A DNA stretch of 64,000 bases from Lysobacteraceae bacterium (GCA_021372495.1 JAJFUF010000036.1:1-64000); one strand, 5' to 3'. Counted from the first letter of the stretch, positions 46,646-55,993 are shown. Program-made: numbers and translations. The notes: a model not told the origin generated them from the sequence alone.

Positions 46646-47506
46646 TCAGTCGCCGCCGCGCAGCGGAATCCTGAGATAGCGGCGGCCGTTGGCCTCGGCC
46701 GCCGGAAGAGCGCCGGCGCGGATGTTGACCTGCACCGCCGGATAAAGCAGGCGCGGAGCGGCCAGCGTCGCGTCGCGCGCGCGCCGCCGGGCGACGAACT
46801 CGTCCTCGCCGGTGGCGGCCGTGACGTGGATGTTGGCGGCCTTCTCCGCGCCGATGCTGGTCTCGCACTGCGGCGCGCGGCCCTGCGGCGGATAGTCGTG
46901 GCAGAGGAACACGCGGGTCGCGTCCGGCAACTCGTAGAGCCGGCGGATCGTGCGGTACAGCAACGCCGCGTCGCCGCCCGGGAAGTCGCAGCGCGCGGTG
47001 CCGACGTCGGGCGCGAACAAGGTGTCGCCGACGAACAGGGCGTCGTCGATCCGGTAGCACACGCTGTCGTTGGTGTGCCCCGGGCAGGCGATCACCTGCG
47101 CCTGCAGCGCGCCGATGGCGAAGCGTTCGCCGTCGTCGAACAGGCGGTCGAACTGCGAGCCGTCGGTGGCGAAATCGCCGCCGAGGTTGAAGACCTCGGC
47201 GAAGGTCGACTGCACCCGCCGGATGCCGGCGCCGATGCACACCTGCCCGCCGACCCGCGCCTTGAGGTACTGCGCGGCGCTGAGGTGGTCGGCGTGGGCG
47301 TGCGTTTCCAGTATCCACTGCACGTCGAGGCCGTCGGTGCGCACGCGCTCGACGATCGCGTCGGCGGCGCGCGTCGAGACGCGGCCGGCGGCGGCATCGT
47401 AGTCGAGCACCGGATCGACCACCGCCGCGTGCCCGGCGGGATCGGCGACCAGGTACGACCATGTCCCGCTGTCGGCGTGGAAAAACGGAACGATGCGGGG
47501 GCTCAT
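46646..47506 (-). CDS. Persulfide dioxygenase (ETHE1/Blh type)
   Basis: The 286-residue protein has the MBL-fold motif THAHADH (H69, H71, D73, H74) with the single-iron persulfide dioxygenase features ACPGHTNDSVCY, LFVGDTLFAPDVGTARCDFPGG and LCHDYPPQGR. These enzymes oxidise glutathione persulfide to sulfite and GSH. The C-terminal RRYLRIPLR segment resembles Blh, the BigR-regulated hydrolase-like protein. There is no signal peptide, so it should be cytoplasmic and remove the sulfane sulfur made by SQR. GGAG stands before the ATG. Confidence 0.88.
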   Translation of the reverse strand: MSPRIVPFFHADSGTWSYLVADPAGHAAVVDPVLDYDAAAGRVSTRAADAIVERVRTDGLDVQWILETHAHADHLSAAQYLKARVGGQVCIGAGIRRVQSTFAEVFNLGGDFATDGSQFDRLFDDGERFAIGALQAQVIACPGHTNDSVCYRIDDALFVGDTLFAPDVGTARCDFPGGDAALLYRTIRRLYELPDATRVFLCHDYPPQGRAPQCETSIGAEKAANIHVTAATGEDEFVARRRARDATLAAPRLLYPAVQVNIRAGALPAAEANGRRYLRIPLRGGD

Positions 47507-47703
47507 CGAACGGACTCCATACCTGGCGGCTCGGCAGAATATGAGAAATATCTAAACAAGTCATCCATGATGCACGCATGTGCTCGCCGGTCGCCCGGCC
47601 GGAACGACCGCAGCGAACGCACCCATGCCGCCCGGCTGGCCGCCGCCGCGCCCGGCGGCGGCAACGTCGCCAGGATCCCGCCCGCTGTTTCCGGAGATGC
47701 CGC
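47507..47703. promoter_or_regulatory. Divergent promoter region of persulfide dioxygenase and DUF442 genes
   Basis: This 197-bp gap holds an AT-rich segment at 47536-47553 (AGAATATGAGAAATATCT), an imperfect dyad around two ATAT boxes, the best candidate for a promoter or ArsR-type site of the dioxygenase gene. The rest is GC-rich; the DUF442 ribosome site lies at its end. Confidence 0.4.
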
Positions 47704-48153
47704 TTGAACGCATCCGCCCCGTTCGCGCCCAACCAATGTTGCCCGCACCCCGGCCTGCTCTGCGGCGGCCAACCGTCCGCCGGACAGTTGGCGGCGTTCG
47801 CCCGCGCCGGCGGCCGATGCGTGATCAACCTGCGCCCACAGGCCGAACTCGGCGACTGGGACGAGGACGCCGTGGTGCGCGCGCTGGGCCTCGCCTACGT
47901 GCATATCCCGATCGACGGCGCGGCGGCGCTGTGCCGCGAAGCCGCCCGGCGGCTCGCCGATGCGCTCGCCCGCCACGGCGCCGGGCCCGTGCTCGTCCAT
48001 TGCGGCAGCGGCAACCGCGTCGGCGCGCTGGTGGCGCTGAAAGCCGCATGGGTGGACGGCCACGCGCCCGCGCAGGCCCTGGCCGCCGGCCGGCAGGCCG
48101 GCCTGACCGGCCTGGAGCCCGCGGTGCGCGCGCTGCTGGCCTCGGCCCGCTGA
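47704..48153 (+). CDS. DUF442 (Blh N-terminal phosphatase-like) protein
   Basis: The 149-residue protein has the protein-phosphatase-like DUF442 fold with the loop VHCGSGNRVGA (C100 and R105, a CX4R site). In many Proteobacteria this domain is fused to or next to a persulfide dioxygenase, as in Blh; here the two are separate, divergent genes. The start is placed at TTG 47704, seven bases after CGGAGA, because no ATG or GTG fits the conserved N-terminus (FAPNQCCPHPGLLCGGQPS). Sulfurtransferase or phosphatase chemistry is possible. A strong terminator follows. Confidence 0.75.
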   Translation: MNASAPFAPNQCCPHPGLLCGGQPSAGQLAAFARAGGRCVINLRPQAELGDWDEDAVVRALGLAYVHIPIDGAAALCREAARRLADALARHGAGPVLVHCGSGNRVGALVALKAAWVDGHAPAQALAAGRQAGLTGLEPAVRALLASAR

Positions 48154-48198
48154 GGCATGCGGCCGGCGACGGCCCCGATCCGGTAAAATACCGGCCTT

Positions 48199-48230
48199 CC
48201 CGCCGCGCGTTCGCGTGGGCGGGTTCTCTT
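48199..48230 (+). terminator. Intrinsic terminator with UUCG loop before gapA
   Basis: CCCGCC pairs with GGCGGG; inside, CGCG-TTCG-CGTG extends the stem to about ten pairs with one bulged base and a TTCG tetraloop. TTCTCTT follows. It should end the DUF442 transcript, or act as an attenuator in the gapA leader, since a CCGGTA/TACCGG dyad with a TAAAAT -10-like core (48184-48189) lies just upstream. Confidence 0.6.
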
Positions 48231-48258
48231 GCCCATCGTCTCCGGAGGACGCTGCCCC

Positions 48259-49272
48259 ATGGCCATCAAGGTCGCCATCAACGGTTACGGTCGCATCGGC
48301 CGCAACATCCTGCGTGCGCTGTACGAAGCCAACCGCACGAACGAGATCCAGGTGGTCGCGATCAACGACCTGGGCGATGCGGAGATCAACGCGCACCTGA
48401 CCCAGCACGACACCGCGCACGGCCGTTTCCCGCACGAGGTGTCGGTGGATGGGGGCGACCTGATCGTCAAGGGCGACCGCATCAAGGTGTTCGCCGAGCG
48501 CGACCCGGCCAAGCTGCCGTGGGGCCAGCTCGGCGTCGATGCGGTGCTGGAGTGCACCGGCCTGTTCACCTCCAAGGCCAAGGCCGGCGCGCACATCGCC
48601 GGCGGCGCCAGGAAGGTGATCATCTCCGCGCCCGGCGACAAGGACGTGGACGGTACCTTCGTCTACGGCGTCAACCACGAGCTGCTGAAGTCCAGCCACC
48701 AGGTCATCTCCAACGCCTCCTGCACCACCAACTGCCTGGCGCCGCTGGCCAAGGTGCTGCACGAGAAGATCGGCATCGTGCACGGCCTGATGACGACCAT
48801 CCACGCCTACACCAACGACCAGGTGCTGACCGACGTCTACCACAAGGACCTGCGCCGCGCGCGCAGCGCCACGATGTCGCAGATCCCGACCAAGACCGGC
48901 GCCGCCGCCGCGGTCGGCCTGGTGCTGCCGGCGCTGAACGGCAAGCTGGACGGCTTCGCGATGCGCGTGCCGACCATCAACGTGTCGGTGGTCGACCTGT
49001 CGTTCGTCGCCTCGCGCCCGACCGACAAGGCGGAGATCGACGCCGTCGTCAACGAAGCGGCCAACGGCGCGCTGAAGGGCATCCTCGGCGTCAACACCAG
49101 GCCGCTGGTGTCGGTCGACTTCAACCACAACCCGCTGTCGTCGGTCTACGACGCCACGCTCACCAAGGTGATGGGCGGCACGCTGGTGAAGGTGCTGAGC
49201 TGGTACGACAACGAGTGGGGCTTCTCCAACCGCATGCTCGACATGACCAAGGCTCTGATGGCGGCCAAGTAA
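48259..49272 (+). CDS. gapA: Glyceraldehyde-3-phosphate dehydrogenase
   Basis: The 337-residue protein starts [17 protein letters not shown], the NAD-binding motif, and has the catalytic cysteine in [12 protein letters not shown] (C155). It converts glyceraldehyde 3-phosphate to 1,3-bisphosphoglycerate, the step before Pgk. TCCGGAGGA lies before ATG 48259. In Xanthomonas gapA is close to pgk, tkt, pyk and fba; here it is more than 22 kb from pyk, with the sulfur genes between. A perfect terminator follows. Confidence 0.95.
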   Translation: MAIKVAINGYGRIGRNILRALYEANRTNEIQVVAINDLGDAEINAHLTQHDTAHGRFPHEVSVDGGDLIVKGDRIKVFAERDPAKLPWGQLGVDAVLECTGLFTSKAKAGAHIAGGARKVIISAPGDKDVDGTFVYGVNHELLKSSHQVISNASCTTNCLAPLAKVLHEKIGIVHGLMTTIHAYTNDQVLTDVYHKDLRRARSATMSQIPTKTGAAAAVGLVLPALNGKLDGFAMRVPTINVSVVDLSFVASRPTDKAEIDAVVNEAANGALKGILGVNTRPLVSVDFNHNPLSSVYDATLTKVMGGTLVKVLSWYDNEWGFSNRMLDMTKALMAAK

Positions 49273-49306
49273 GCCGCTTTTCAGCGACCCCGGTTGTCGC
49301 TAGATT

Positions 49307-49344
49307 CGGCCCGTGCGCGGCGACGCGCACGGGCCGTTTCTTTT
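49307..49344 (+). terminator. Intrinsic terminator after gapA
   Basis: CGGCCCGTGCGC and GCGCACGGGCCG form perfect 12-base arms around GGCGAC, followed by TTTCTTTT. The start of the next gene lies 13 bp further on. Confidence 0.92.
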
Positions 49345-49356
49345 GGGGGGACAGGG

Positions 49357-50328
49357 ATGGACACGCAACGCTCGCGCTTCGTTGGAACCGTCATCGCGCT
49401 CGCCTGCCTCGCAGGCCTGGTCTGCCACTCGGCATGGGCGGCGCCGCCGGCAGCCGCTTCGTCGGCAGCGGATTCGTATACCGGCCCCACGCTCATCAGG
49501 TCGACCGATGCGACGGCCGATACGCCGCCGGCCAAGCCGGCGAACGATTCGGATGGTAGCGGCCGTTGGCTCATGGAAATGGTCAACCCGGACACGCCGC
49601 TGGCCGAACGCCGCAAGATCTTCGCCATCTTCGAGCACGATGCCGAAATGGGCGACTACTACAAGCAGTACCTCGTCGGATCGATCTATCGGCTGGGCGA
49701 GCAAGGTGCCGTGCCGATCGTCCCGCAGGACCTGGCGAAGGCGCGCCGCTATCTCAGCAACGCGGCGGTCAACGGCTACGAGCTGGCGATGGCCAAGATG
49801 GCCGAGCTCGAACTGGCCGATCACCACCCGCTGGATGCGATGGTGTGGGCGCAGATCTACGGCTACTACACCGGAGTCTTCGACGCCAAGACGCCGAGGG
49901 GCAAGACTTCCTATTACGCCGAACTGGTGTACCGGATCTCCAAGTGGCTGCCCAAGAAGCAGATGCCAACCGTGGTCGACGACCTGAACCAGTTCATTGC
50001 CAACTACGACACGCACGTGCGCGCCTGCAGCAAAGCCATTGAGGAACATTATTCCAGGCAATCGCTCGCTCGGACATATGCGCCGTCACGCGCCGACCAT
50101 GCCGACTCCTCGCTTCCATCAGGGACTGCGGATTACGTCATCGCATTCCGGCCCGACGGCACCGCCGCGCAAGCATGGCTGCTCGACGCCGTGCCGACGC
50201 CCGAGGTGGGGCACAGCATGCACGAGATTGCGATACGCAGCCGCGTTACACCTGACCCGGGCACGAAGACGCTACGCTACGCCTCCATGCCCGTAACGTT
50301 CATCAGCGGGCGATACAGAACCCCGTGA
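49357..50328 (+). CDS. Periplasmic Sel1/TPR-like protein, unknown function
   Basis: The 323-residue protein has a signal peptide ending AWA, a Ser/Pro/Asp-rich linker, then a helical region with Sel1/TPR-like character (LAKARRYLSNAAVNGYELAMAKMAELEL core: YLSNAAVNGYELAMAKMAEL). The C-terminal third (from about 240) is a small beta domain with YVIAFRPDGTAAQAWLLDA, which resembles TonB-like C-terminal segments. It should be periplasmic. A GGGGGGACAGGG ribosome site precedes the ATG. It is less GC-rich than its neighbours. No clear function. Confidence 0.75.
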   Translation: MDTQRSRFVGTVIALACLAGLVCHSAWAAPPAAASSAADSYTGPTLIRSTDATADTPPAKPANDSDGSGRWLMEMVNPDTPLAERRKIFAIFEHDAEMGDYYKQYLVGSIYRLGEQGAVPIVPQDLAKARRYLSNAAVNGYELAMAKMAELELADHHPLDAMVWAQIYGYYTGVFDAKTPRGKTSYYAELVYRISKWLPKKQMPTVVDDLNQFIANYDTHVRACSKAIEEHYSRQSLARTYAPSRADHADSSLPSGTADYVIAFRPDGTAAQAWLLDAVPTPEVGHSMHEIAIRSRVTPDPGTKTLRYASMPVTFISGRYRTP

Positions 50329-50381
50329 ACCGTTCCTGTCATTGCCGCCCCTCTTGCTGAACAGGTTGCGCGAGCACTGCC

Positions 50382-51560
50382 ATGGCCATCATCTTCCTCC
50401 CCGGCATCAAGGGCTCCGAGCTGGTCGACAGCTATCCGCTGGACTGGCCGGTGCGCTGGAGCCTGGAGGACATGACGGTCGGCAACGTCTTCGAGAATCC
50501 GCTCGACATGATGCTCGGCGACGGCCTGCACGACCGCAGCGACGCGCACTGGATGCGCCCGTTCCGCCTGATCCGCTTCGCCTACTCGCCGCTGCTGGCC
50601 AAGCTGCGCGCGTGGAAGGCGCCGGAGCCGGTGCACGTGTTCACCTACGACTGGCGCAAGCCGGTCGAGCTGGCGGCGGCGCGGCTGGTGCAGTTCATCG
50701 GCGAGGTCGAGGACCGCGAGCGCATGCACGGCCGCGACGCGCCGCTGTCGTTCGTCACCCACAGCATGGGCGGGCTGGTGCTGCGCTCGGCGCTCGGCCT
50801 GCGCAACGCGCGCGATCCGTTCGCCGGCATCGGCCGCGTGGTGTTCATCGCGCCGCCGTTCCGCGGCGCGATCGGCGCCGCCGAGTCGCTGGTCAAGGGC
50901 GAGCGCGACGGCATGTTCGGCACCGACGAGGACTACCGCCGGCTGGCGCGCACCTTCCCCTCGGTGTACGCGATGACGCCGTCGTTCCGCGACGCCGCGG
51001 TCGACGAGGCCGGCCAGCCGCTGGACCTGTTCGACGCCGCCAACTGGCAGGCCAACGTGCGCGACGGCGGCGAGTTCAGCGCGCGCTTCCTCGCCGACGC
51101 CGAGGCGCTGGTGCGCGCACGCGCGGCCGGCCACGGCGGCAGCAGCGCGGCGCCGCTGCTGCCGGACAACGCGCTGGCCGCGGCCGCCGACCGCGTGATG
51201 GTGCTGATCAGCGCCGGCGTCGCCACGCCGCGCACGCTGACCGTGCAGACGCGCAACACGCGCAACCCCAACTGGTTCGACTTCGCCGGCGTGCGCACGG
51301 ACACGCAGGGCGACGGCCGCGTGCATTTCCTCTCCGCCGCCGTGCGCGGCGTCACCTTCGCCGCCTACACCGACACCGCGGACCACGCCCGCGTCTGCCG
51401 CAGCGCGCGCGTCGCCAACGCGGTGTCGCTGTGGTTGGAAGGCCGCAAGGCGCTGCGCATGACGCCGCGCGGGCCGCAGCATTCGGTGGCGCGTTCGGGG
51501 CGCAGCTACTTCGATCCGTGGGACGGCGACCCGGCCAGCCTGGCCGCGCACGTCGCCTGA
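50382..51560 (+). CDS. Alpha/beta-hydrolase, lecithin:cholesterol acyltransferase-like
   Basis: The 392-residue protein begins with IIFLPGIKGSEL, the oxyanion region of LCAT-like lipases, and has the nucleophile elbow FVTHSMGGLVLR (S128). FTYDWRKP before it and a C-terminal region with a possible catalytic His complete the fold. No signal peptide is seen, so it may be cytoplasmic or exported in an unusual way. The substrate is unknown; acyl transfer or hydrolysis of lipid esters is typical. It is convergent with the SCO gene, 9 bp apart. Confidence 0.8.
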   Translation: MAIIFLPGIKGSELVDSYPLDWPVRWSLEDMTVGNVFENPLDMMLGDGLHDRSDAHWMRPFRLIRFAYSPLLAKLRAWKAPEPVHVFTYDWRKPVELAAARLVQFIGEVEDRERMHGRDAPLSFVTHSMGGLVLRSALGLRNARDPFAGIGRVVFIAPPFRGAIGAAESLVKGERDGMFGTDEDYRRLARTFPSVYAMTPSFRDAAVDEAGQPLDLFDAANWQANVRDGGEFSARFLADAEALVRARAAGHGGSSAAPLLPDNALAAAADRVMVLISAGVATPRTLTVQTRNTRNPNWFDFAGVRTDTQGDGRVHFLSAAVRGVTFAAYTDTADHARVCRSARVANAVSLWLEGRKALRMTPRGPQHSVARSGRSYFDPWDGDPASLAAHVA

Positions 51561-51569
51561 GCAGCCCGC

Positions 51570-52148
51570 TCAGGGCGCGATCGACAGCCTGCGCACGGCC
51601 GCCACGAACGCGGGCTCGGGATCGCCGAGCTGCGCGCTGCGCGCGACGACGCGGCCGTCCGCGTCGAGCAGCGCGATCACCACGTTGTGGCTGAACTCGC
51701 CGTCGGCGCGGCGTCGGTAGGCGACGCCCAGCGTCGCGGCCAACGCCTCGACGTCGCCGGATTCGGGGCGCGCCAGCCGCCAGTGCGCGGGATCGACGCG
51801 ATGCATGCGTGCCATCTCGGCCAGCGCGGCGACGTCGTCGTGGCCGGGATCGAAACTGACCATCAGCACCCCGGGCGCGCCGGCGCCGACCGCGCGGCGC
51901 ACGCGCTCGACGGTGGCGATCGTCAGCGGGCAGGCCGAGTGGCAGGAGGCGTAGAACACGCTGACCAGCAGCGGGCGCCCGCGCAGCGCGGCGAAGTCGA
52001 AGCGCCGGCCCTGCTGGTCCTGCAGCGCCAGCGCGGTCTGGTACAGCGAATCGCCGGGCAGCGGCGCGGACGGCGCGGCGGCGGCCGCGCCGGCGACGGC
52101 AATCAACAACGCGGCGCAGCGCGCGAACAGGCGGCTCGTGGTCGTCAT
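51570..52148 (-). CDS. SCO1/SenC-family copper chaperone
   Basis: The 192-residue protein has a signal peptide and a thioredoxin-like fold with the copper motif CHSAC (C69, C73) and the distal His in FSHNVV (H154). SCO proteins load copper into cytochrome oxidase and can serve other copper enzymes. The 4-base ATGA overlap with nirV, in a transcript starting at nirK, suggests that this copy helps mature the copper nitrite reductase; this is inference. Confidence 0.87.
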   Translation of the reverse strand: MTTTSRLFARCAALLIAVAGAAAAAPSAPLPGDSLYQTALALQDQQGRRFDFAALRGRPLLVSVFYASCHSACPLTIATVERVRRAVGAGAPGVLMVSFDPGHDDVAALAEMARMHRVDPAHWRLARPESGDVEALAATLGVAYRRRADGEFSHNVVIALLDADGRVVARSAQLGDPEPAFVAAVRRLSIAP

Positions 52149-52930
52149 GGATGCTCCGCTCCCTCGATGTCCCGCACGCAGCGGAAGCCGACGTTGTCGG
52201 CGCCGTCGGCCGGCGCCAGCGCGGCCAACGCGGCCACCCGCATCAGCAGCGCGTAGTCGTCGCGGTCGGCGAAGGCCAGCGCGGCACCGCCGCACAGGCC
52301 GAGCAGCGAGGCCTCGCCGGGCTGGCGCGCGTCGGTGTTGACGAACAGCGCGGCGTAGTCGTCCACCCACTCCCACACCAGCGTGCGCATGTCGTGCAGG
52401 CCGTAGACGTTCGGCGCGTCGCGGCCCGCCTCCGCGGGCGGCGCGCCGAAGGCCGCGGTCAGCCGCGCCAGCGCCTGCGCGCGCCAGGCGGCGTCGGCGC
52501 GGGCGTCGCGGCGCTGCGCGTCGGCCGCGGCGGCGTACTCCCACTCGATCCAGCGCGGCAGGCGCGCGCCTTCCGAGGCGCAGTAGGCGCGCGCGGCGAA
52601 CCAGCTCACCCGCGTCACCGGTTGGCGCGCGGGCGCGCCGGCGCCGAGCGCCAGCGGACCGCTCCAGCGCGACAGGTAGCCGGGCGTGGCGAACAGCGCG
52701 GCGACGCGGTCGCGCCGCCAGCGCGGCTGGCGCTGCACGAAGGCGAGGAACTCGGCGTTGGTCACCGGCAGCGCGCGCATGCGGAACGCGGCCACCTCGA
52801 GCGTGCGCGCGCCGCCTTCCTGGGCCAGCACGCTGCGGAACGCTCCGCCCGGCACGCGCTCGTAATCGGCCCCCGCCGCGGGCACCGCGAGCAGCGCGAA
52901 CACACACGCCAGCAGCACGGAACGGATCAT
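52145..52930 (-). CDS. nirV: NirV-like formylglycine-generating-enzyme-fold protein
   Basis: The 261-residue protein has a signal peptide (LLACVFALLAVPAAGA) and the FGE-sulfatase fold: VPGGAFRS, ALPVTNAEFLAFV, RVSWFAARAYCASEGARLP, VWEWVDDYA and the C-terminal NVGFRCVRD. NirV, of this fold, commonly follows nirK. Its exact function in nitrite reduction is not known. It lies 22 bp after nirK and overlaps the SCO gene. Confidence 0.82.
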   Translation of the reverse strand: MIRSVLLACVFALLAVPAAGADYERVPGGAFRSVLAQEGGARTLEVAAFRMRALPVTNAEFLAFVQRQPRWRRDRVAALFATPGYLSRWSGPLALGAGAPARQPVTRVSWFAARAYCASEGARLPRWIEWEYAAAADAQRRDARADAAWRAQALARLTAAFGAPPAEAGRDAPNVYGLHDMRTLVWEWVDDYAALFVNTDARQPGEASLLGLCGGAALAFADRDDYALLMRVAALAALAPADGADNVGFRCVRDIEGAEHP

Positions 52931-52952
52931 GCGCGTGCCCTCCCCCGCCGCC

Positions 52953-54446
52953 TCAGTGCGCCGCCTCGACCTTGGCGCCGCCGCGACGCGCCGCCGCGAC
53001 GTCGTCGCTGTGGATGCGGCCGCCCGGGTTGCCCCAGCTGTTCAGCACATAGGTCAGCACGTGGGCGACGTCCTCGTCGCTGAGCTGCGGGCCGAACGGC
53101 GGCATCATCGAGTCGTAGTGCTGGCCGTTCACGGTGACCTTGCCGCTCAGGCCGTGCAGCACGACGTGCACCGCGCGCTTGGGATCGGCGGCCAGGTAGT
53201 CGGACTTCGCCAGCGGCGGGAACGCGCCCGGAACACCGCTGCCGGTCGGCTGGTGGCAGGCCGCGCAGGTGCTCTCGAACACTTCCTTGCCGCGCGCGAT
53301 CGGGTCGATCTTCGCCACCTTGCCGGCCGGCGCGTCCGCCGCCGCGGGTGCGGCGGACGCCGCCGGCGCGGGCGCGCCGTGTTCGTGCCCGGCCGGCGCC
53401 TGTTCGGGCGCGGTTCCCGGCGACGCGGGCGTGGCGTGGTAGATCGCCGGCGCCCCGGGGCCGTCCACCTTCAGCATCGCCAGCGCGCCCTTGTTGAAGG
53501 CGCGGAAAATCGAGTGGTCGACCAGCATGTAGGTGCCCGGCACCTCGGCGCGGAACTCGACCACCTTGGCGCCGCCGGCCGGGATCAGCGTGGTCTGCAC
53601 GTTCTCCTCGAAGTGGCTCGGCTTGCCGTCCCAGACCTTGTCGAAGATCGCGCCGATCACGTGGAAGCTCGACACCAGGTTGGGACCGCCGTTGCCGACA
53701 TACAGGCGCACCGTCTCGCCGACCTTGGCGCGCAGCGCGCGCTCGCCGGTCAACGCGCCTTCGCGGCCGTTGAACAGCACGTAGGTCGGGCGCTCGTCGA
53801 TCGCCTTGTCGATGTCGAACGCCTGCAGGCCTTGCTCGTGGTACTTGCCGGTGGTGTAGAAGTCACCCTGCATCACGTAGTACTCGTGATCGACCTTGGG
53901 CAGGCCTTCCGGCGGATCGACCTGGATCAGGCCGTACATGCCGTTGGCGATGTGCATGCCGACCGGGGTCGTCGCGCAGTGGTAGACGTACAGGCCCGAC
54001 TTCAGCGCCTTGAAGGTGAACACGCGCTCGTGGCCCGGCGAGGTCAGCGTCGGCTCGGCGCCGCCGCCGGGTCCGGTGACCGCGTGCAGGTCGATGTTGT
54101 GCGGCATGTGCGAGCCGGCCGGATTCTTCAGGTGCAGCTCGACGGTGTCGCCTTCGCGCACGCGGATGAAGCTGCCCGGCACGGTGCCGCCGAAGGTCCA
54201 GAAGTCGTAGAAGACGCCGTCGGCGATCTCCTGCTTCACCTCCTTCACTTCCAGCTCGACGATCACCTTCGCCGGGTGGTTGCGCGTGATCGGCGGCGGC
54301 ACGTTCGGCGGGCTGGTCAGCACGGCGTGGATCGGCTCGCCCTGCGGCGCGCCGGCGTCCGCCTGCGCCGCACCGCGATCGCGCTGGCAGCCGCCTGCCG
54401 CCAGCGCCACTCCCAACAACATGCACAGACCGATGGAACGTCTCAT
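52953..54446 (-). CDS. nirK: Copper nitrite reductase fused to cytochrome c
   Basis: The 497-residue protein has a lipoprotein signal (LAAGGCQ), two cupredoxin domains and a C-terminal cytochrome c domain. Type 1 copper ligands are in [20 protein letters not shown] (His, Cys, His, Met). Type 2 ligands are in [11 protein letters not shown] and in [11 protein letters not shown]. After an Ala/Pro-rich linker the haem motif CAACH and the [20 protein letters not shown] tail follow. It reduces nitrite to NO, taking electrons through its own haem. Such three-domain NirK proteins are known from Ralstonia pickettii. ATG 54446 follows AGGAG. FNR-type sites lie upstream. Confidence 0.93.
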   Translation of the reverse strand: MRRSIGLCMLLGVALAAGGCQRDRGAAQADAGAPQGEPIHAVLTSPPNVPPPITRNHPAKVIVELEVKEVKQEIADGVFYDFWTFGGTVPGSFIRVREGDTVELHLKNPAGSHMPHNIDLHAVTGPGGGAEPTLTSPGHERVFTFKALKSGLYVYHCATTPVGMHIANGMYGLIQVDPPEGLPKVDHEYYVMQGDFYTTGKYHEQGLQAFDIDKAIDERPTYVLFNGREGALTGERALRAKVGETVRLYVGNGGPNLVSSFHVIGAIFDKVWDGKPSHFEENVQTTLIPAGGAKVVEFRAEVPGTYMLVDHSIFRAFNKGALAMLKVDGPGAPAIYHATPASPGTAPEQAPAGHEHGAPAPAASAAPAAADAPAGKVAKIDPIARGKEVFESTCAACHQPTGSGVPGAFPPLAKSDYLAADPKRAVHVVLHGLSGKVTVNGQHYDSMMPPFGPQLSDEDVAHVLTYVLNSWGNPGGRIHSDDVAAARRGGAKVEAAH

Positions 54447-54513
54447 GACAGGCTCCTGGCCGGACCATGCGTCCGGCGATGGAGACAGCGTACGCAGCGG
54501 TACGCGCGTCACT

Positions 54514-54527
54514 CTGACGACTATCAG
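54514..54527 (-). promoter_or_regulatory. FNR/DNR-type site upstream of nirK (proximal)
   Basis: CTGACGACTATCAG has the YTGAC/RTCAG pattern with a 4-base spacer; its centre lies about 75 bp before the nirK start codon. It sits at the start of a 39-base repeat that recurs at 54675-54713. Confidence 0.55.
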
Positions 54528-54552
54528 CGGCGTGCGACCGCATGCCGCAGCG
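54514..54552. repeat. 39-bp direct repeat upstream of nirK, copy 1
   Basis: This copy and 54675-54713 share 33 of 39 bases and are 161 bp apart. Each begins with an FNR/DNR-type dyad and continues with CAGCGGC-TGCGACCGC-TGCCGCAGCG. Confidence 0.75.
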
Positions 54553-54674
54553 TTGCGTGCGCGCGCGTCGCGACGCCGCCCGCCGCGAATCGACACGCAC
54601 GCTGCGGCCCGCGCCGATGCTGGCCTGCAGCGATGCATGCGGAATCGCGCACGGCGCCGGCGCGTGCGTTTTCG

Positions 54675-54688
54675 TTGACGATCGTCAG
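54675..54688 (-). promoter_or_regulatory. FNR/DNR-type site upstream of nirK (distal)
   Basis: TTGACGATCGTCAG contains the perfect 12-base dyad TGACGATCGTCA. Its centre is about 235 bp before the nirK start and 39 bp beyond the stop of the MgtC-family gene. Confidence 0.55.
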
Positions 54689-54713
54689 CGGCATGCGACC
54701 GCGTGCCGCAGCG
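54675..54713. repeat. 39-bp direct repeat upstream of nirK, copy 2
   Basis: Second copy of the repeat at 54514-54552, six mismatches in 39 bases. The intervening DNA shows no further homology. Confidence 0.75.
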
Positions 54714-54726
54714 CGAATCGGCGGCT

Positions 54727-55968
54727 TCAGCCGGTCGCGTAAAACGTCGCCCAGGCGGCGACGTTCATCAGCACGATCGCCGCGACCAGCGGCAGCGCAT
54801 AGCGACGCCCGCCAGCGAACACCACGCCGATCTTCAGCAGCGCGTTGCTGCCGAACGCCGCCAGCACCGCCGACGCGGCGACCGCGACGGCCAGCTCGCC
54901 GCTGGCCGCGAGCTGCGCCGCCGACACCGTCGCGGCGTGGGTGTCGGCGAAGCCGGCCAGCGCCAGCGCCGTCACCGCGCCGGCGTCGCCGAGCCTGCGG
55001 TGCACCCACGCGCCGAGCAGCAGTGCGACGGCGACGATCGCCGCGAACAGCAGCGCGTGCTCGATACGGAACGCGCGCCCGACAGGCGGCGACACGCCCG
55101 CGGCGCGCGTGCCGCGCGCGCGCCGGCCGACCGCCGCCGCCGCCAGCACCGCGACTGCGCCCGCGGCCGCCAGTGCCGGCGCGAGGCGCGCCAGCAGCGC
55201 GCGGTCCAGCACGGCGAGGATGATCGCCAGCAGCACCACGGTGGCGACGTTGGACAGCATCGCCCCGGCGACGCAGGCCGGCAGCAGCGCCGGATGCTCG
55301 CGCGCGCGCTGGCCCATGCCGGCGATGGTCGCCGCGGAGGAGACGAAGCCGCCGGCCAGCCCGGCCAGCGGCAGGCCGAGGCCCGGGCCGAATACGCGCA
55401 GCGCGGCGTAGCCGGCGGCGTTGATCGCCATCACCAGCACCGCCAGCAGCCACAGCCGGCGCGGGCTGAGCACGCCGAACGGGTCGATCGCGCGATCCGG
55501 CAGCAGCGGCAGCACGATCAGCACCGAGGCGGCCAGGATCAGCGCCTCGCGCAGCTCGCGCTCGCTCAACGCCTGGCGGACGAAGCGGTGCATGCGCTGC
55601 TTGCCGGCCAGCAGGATGGTGACCAGCACGAACAGCGCGGCCGCCGCCTGCGCTGCGTGCACCGCCAGCGCGCCGAGCAGGTAGGTCAGCAGCAGCGCGA
55701 TCTCGCTGGTCAGGCCAGGGTCGTAGTCGCGCGTGCGCAGGTAGCCGATACCGACCAGCGTCAGCAGCCCGGCGCCGGCCAGCAGCAGCGCCGGGGTGCC
55801 GAGCATCGCCGCGACCGCGCCGAGCAGCGCGGCAAGCGTGTAGGTGCGCACGCCGGCGACGCCACGGGTCGGGCCGATGCCCTTGCGGCGTTCGCGCTCG
55901 ACGCCGACCATCAGGCCGCCGCCCAGCGCGGCCAGCAGCCCGAACAGGTAACCGTCGTCGAAGCCCAT
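54727..55968 (-). CDS. MgtC/SapB plus DUF4010 membrane protein
   Basis: The 413-residue protein is almost wholly hydrophobic, with about twelve membrane helices. The N-terminal ~130 residues match MgtC/SapB ([19 protein letters not shown] and [13 protein letters not shown]). The rest is DUF4010, with [19 protein letters not shown] and [16 protein letters not shown]. The fused form is common in Proteobacteria; the transported ligand is unknown. It lies between the nirK group and sirB2 on the same strand and may be co-transcribed with nnrS and sirB2. Confidence 0.85.
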   Translation of the reverse strand: MGFDDGYLFGLLAALGGGLMVGVERERRKGIGPTRGVAGVRTYTLAALLGAVAAMLGTPALLLAGAGLLTLVGIGYLRTRDYDPGLTSEIALLLTYLLGALAVHAAQAAAALFVLVTILLAGKQRMHRFVRQALSERELREALILAASVLIVLPLLPDRAIDPFGVLSPRRLWLLAVLVMAINAAGYAALRVFGPGLGLPLAGLAGGFVSSAATIAGMGQRAREHPALLPACVAGAMLSNVATVVLLAIILAVLDRALLARLAPALAAAGAVAVLAAAAVGRRARGTRAAGVSPPVGRAFRIEHALLFAAIVAVALLLGAWVHRRLGDAGAVTALALAGFADTHAATVSAAQLAASGELAVAVAASAVLAAFGSNALLKIGVVFAGGRRYALPLVAAIVLMNVAAWATFYATG

Positions 55969-55993
55969 GCGCCGATCCCGCAGCCGGTGGCGC

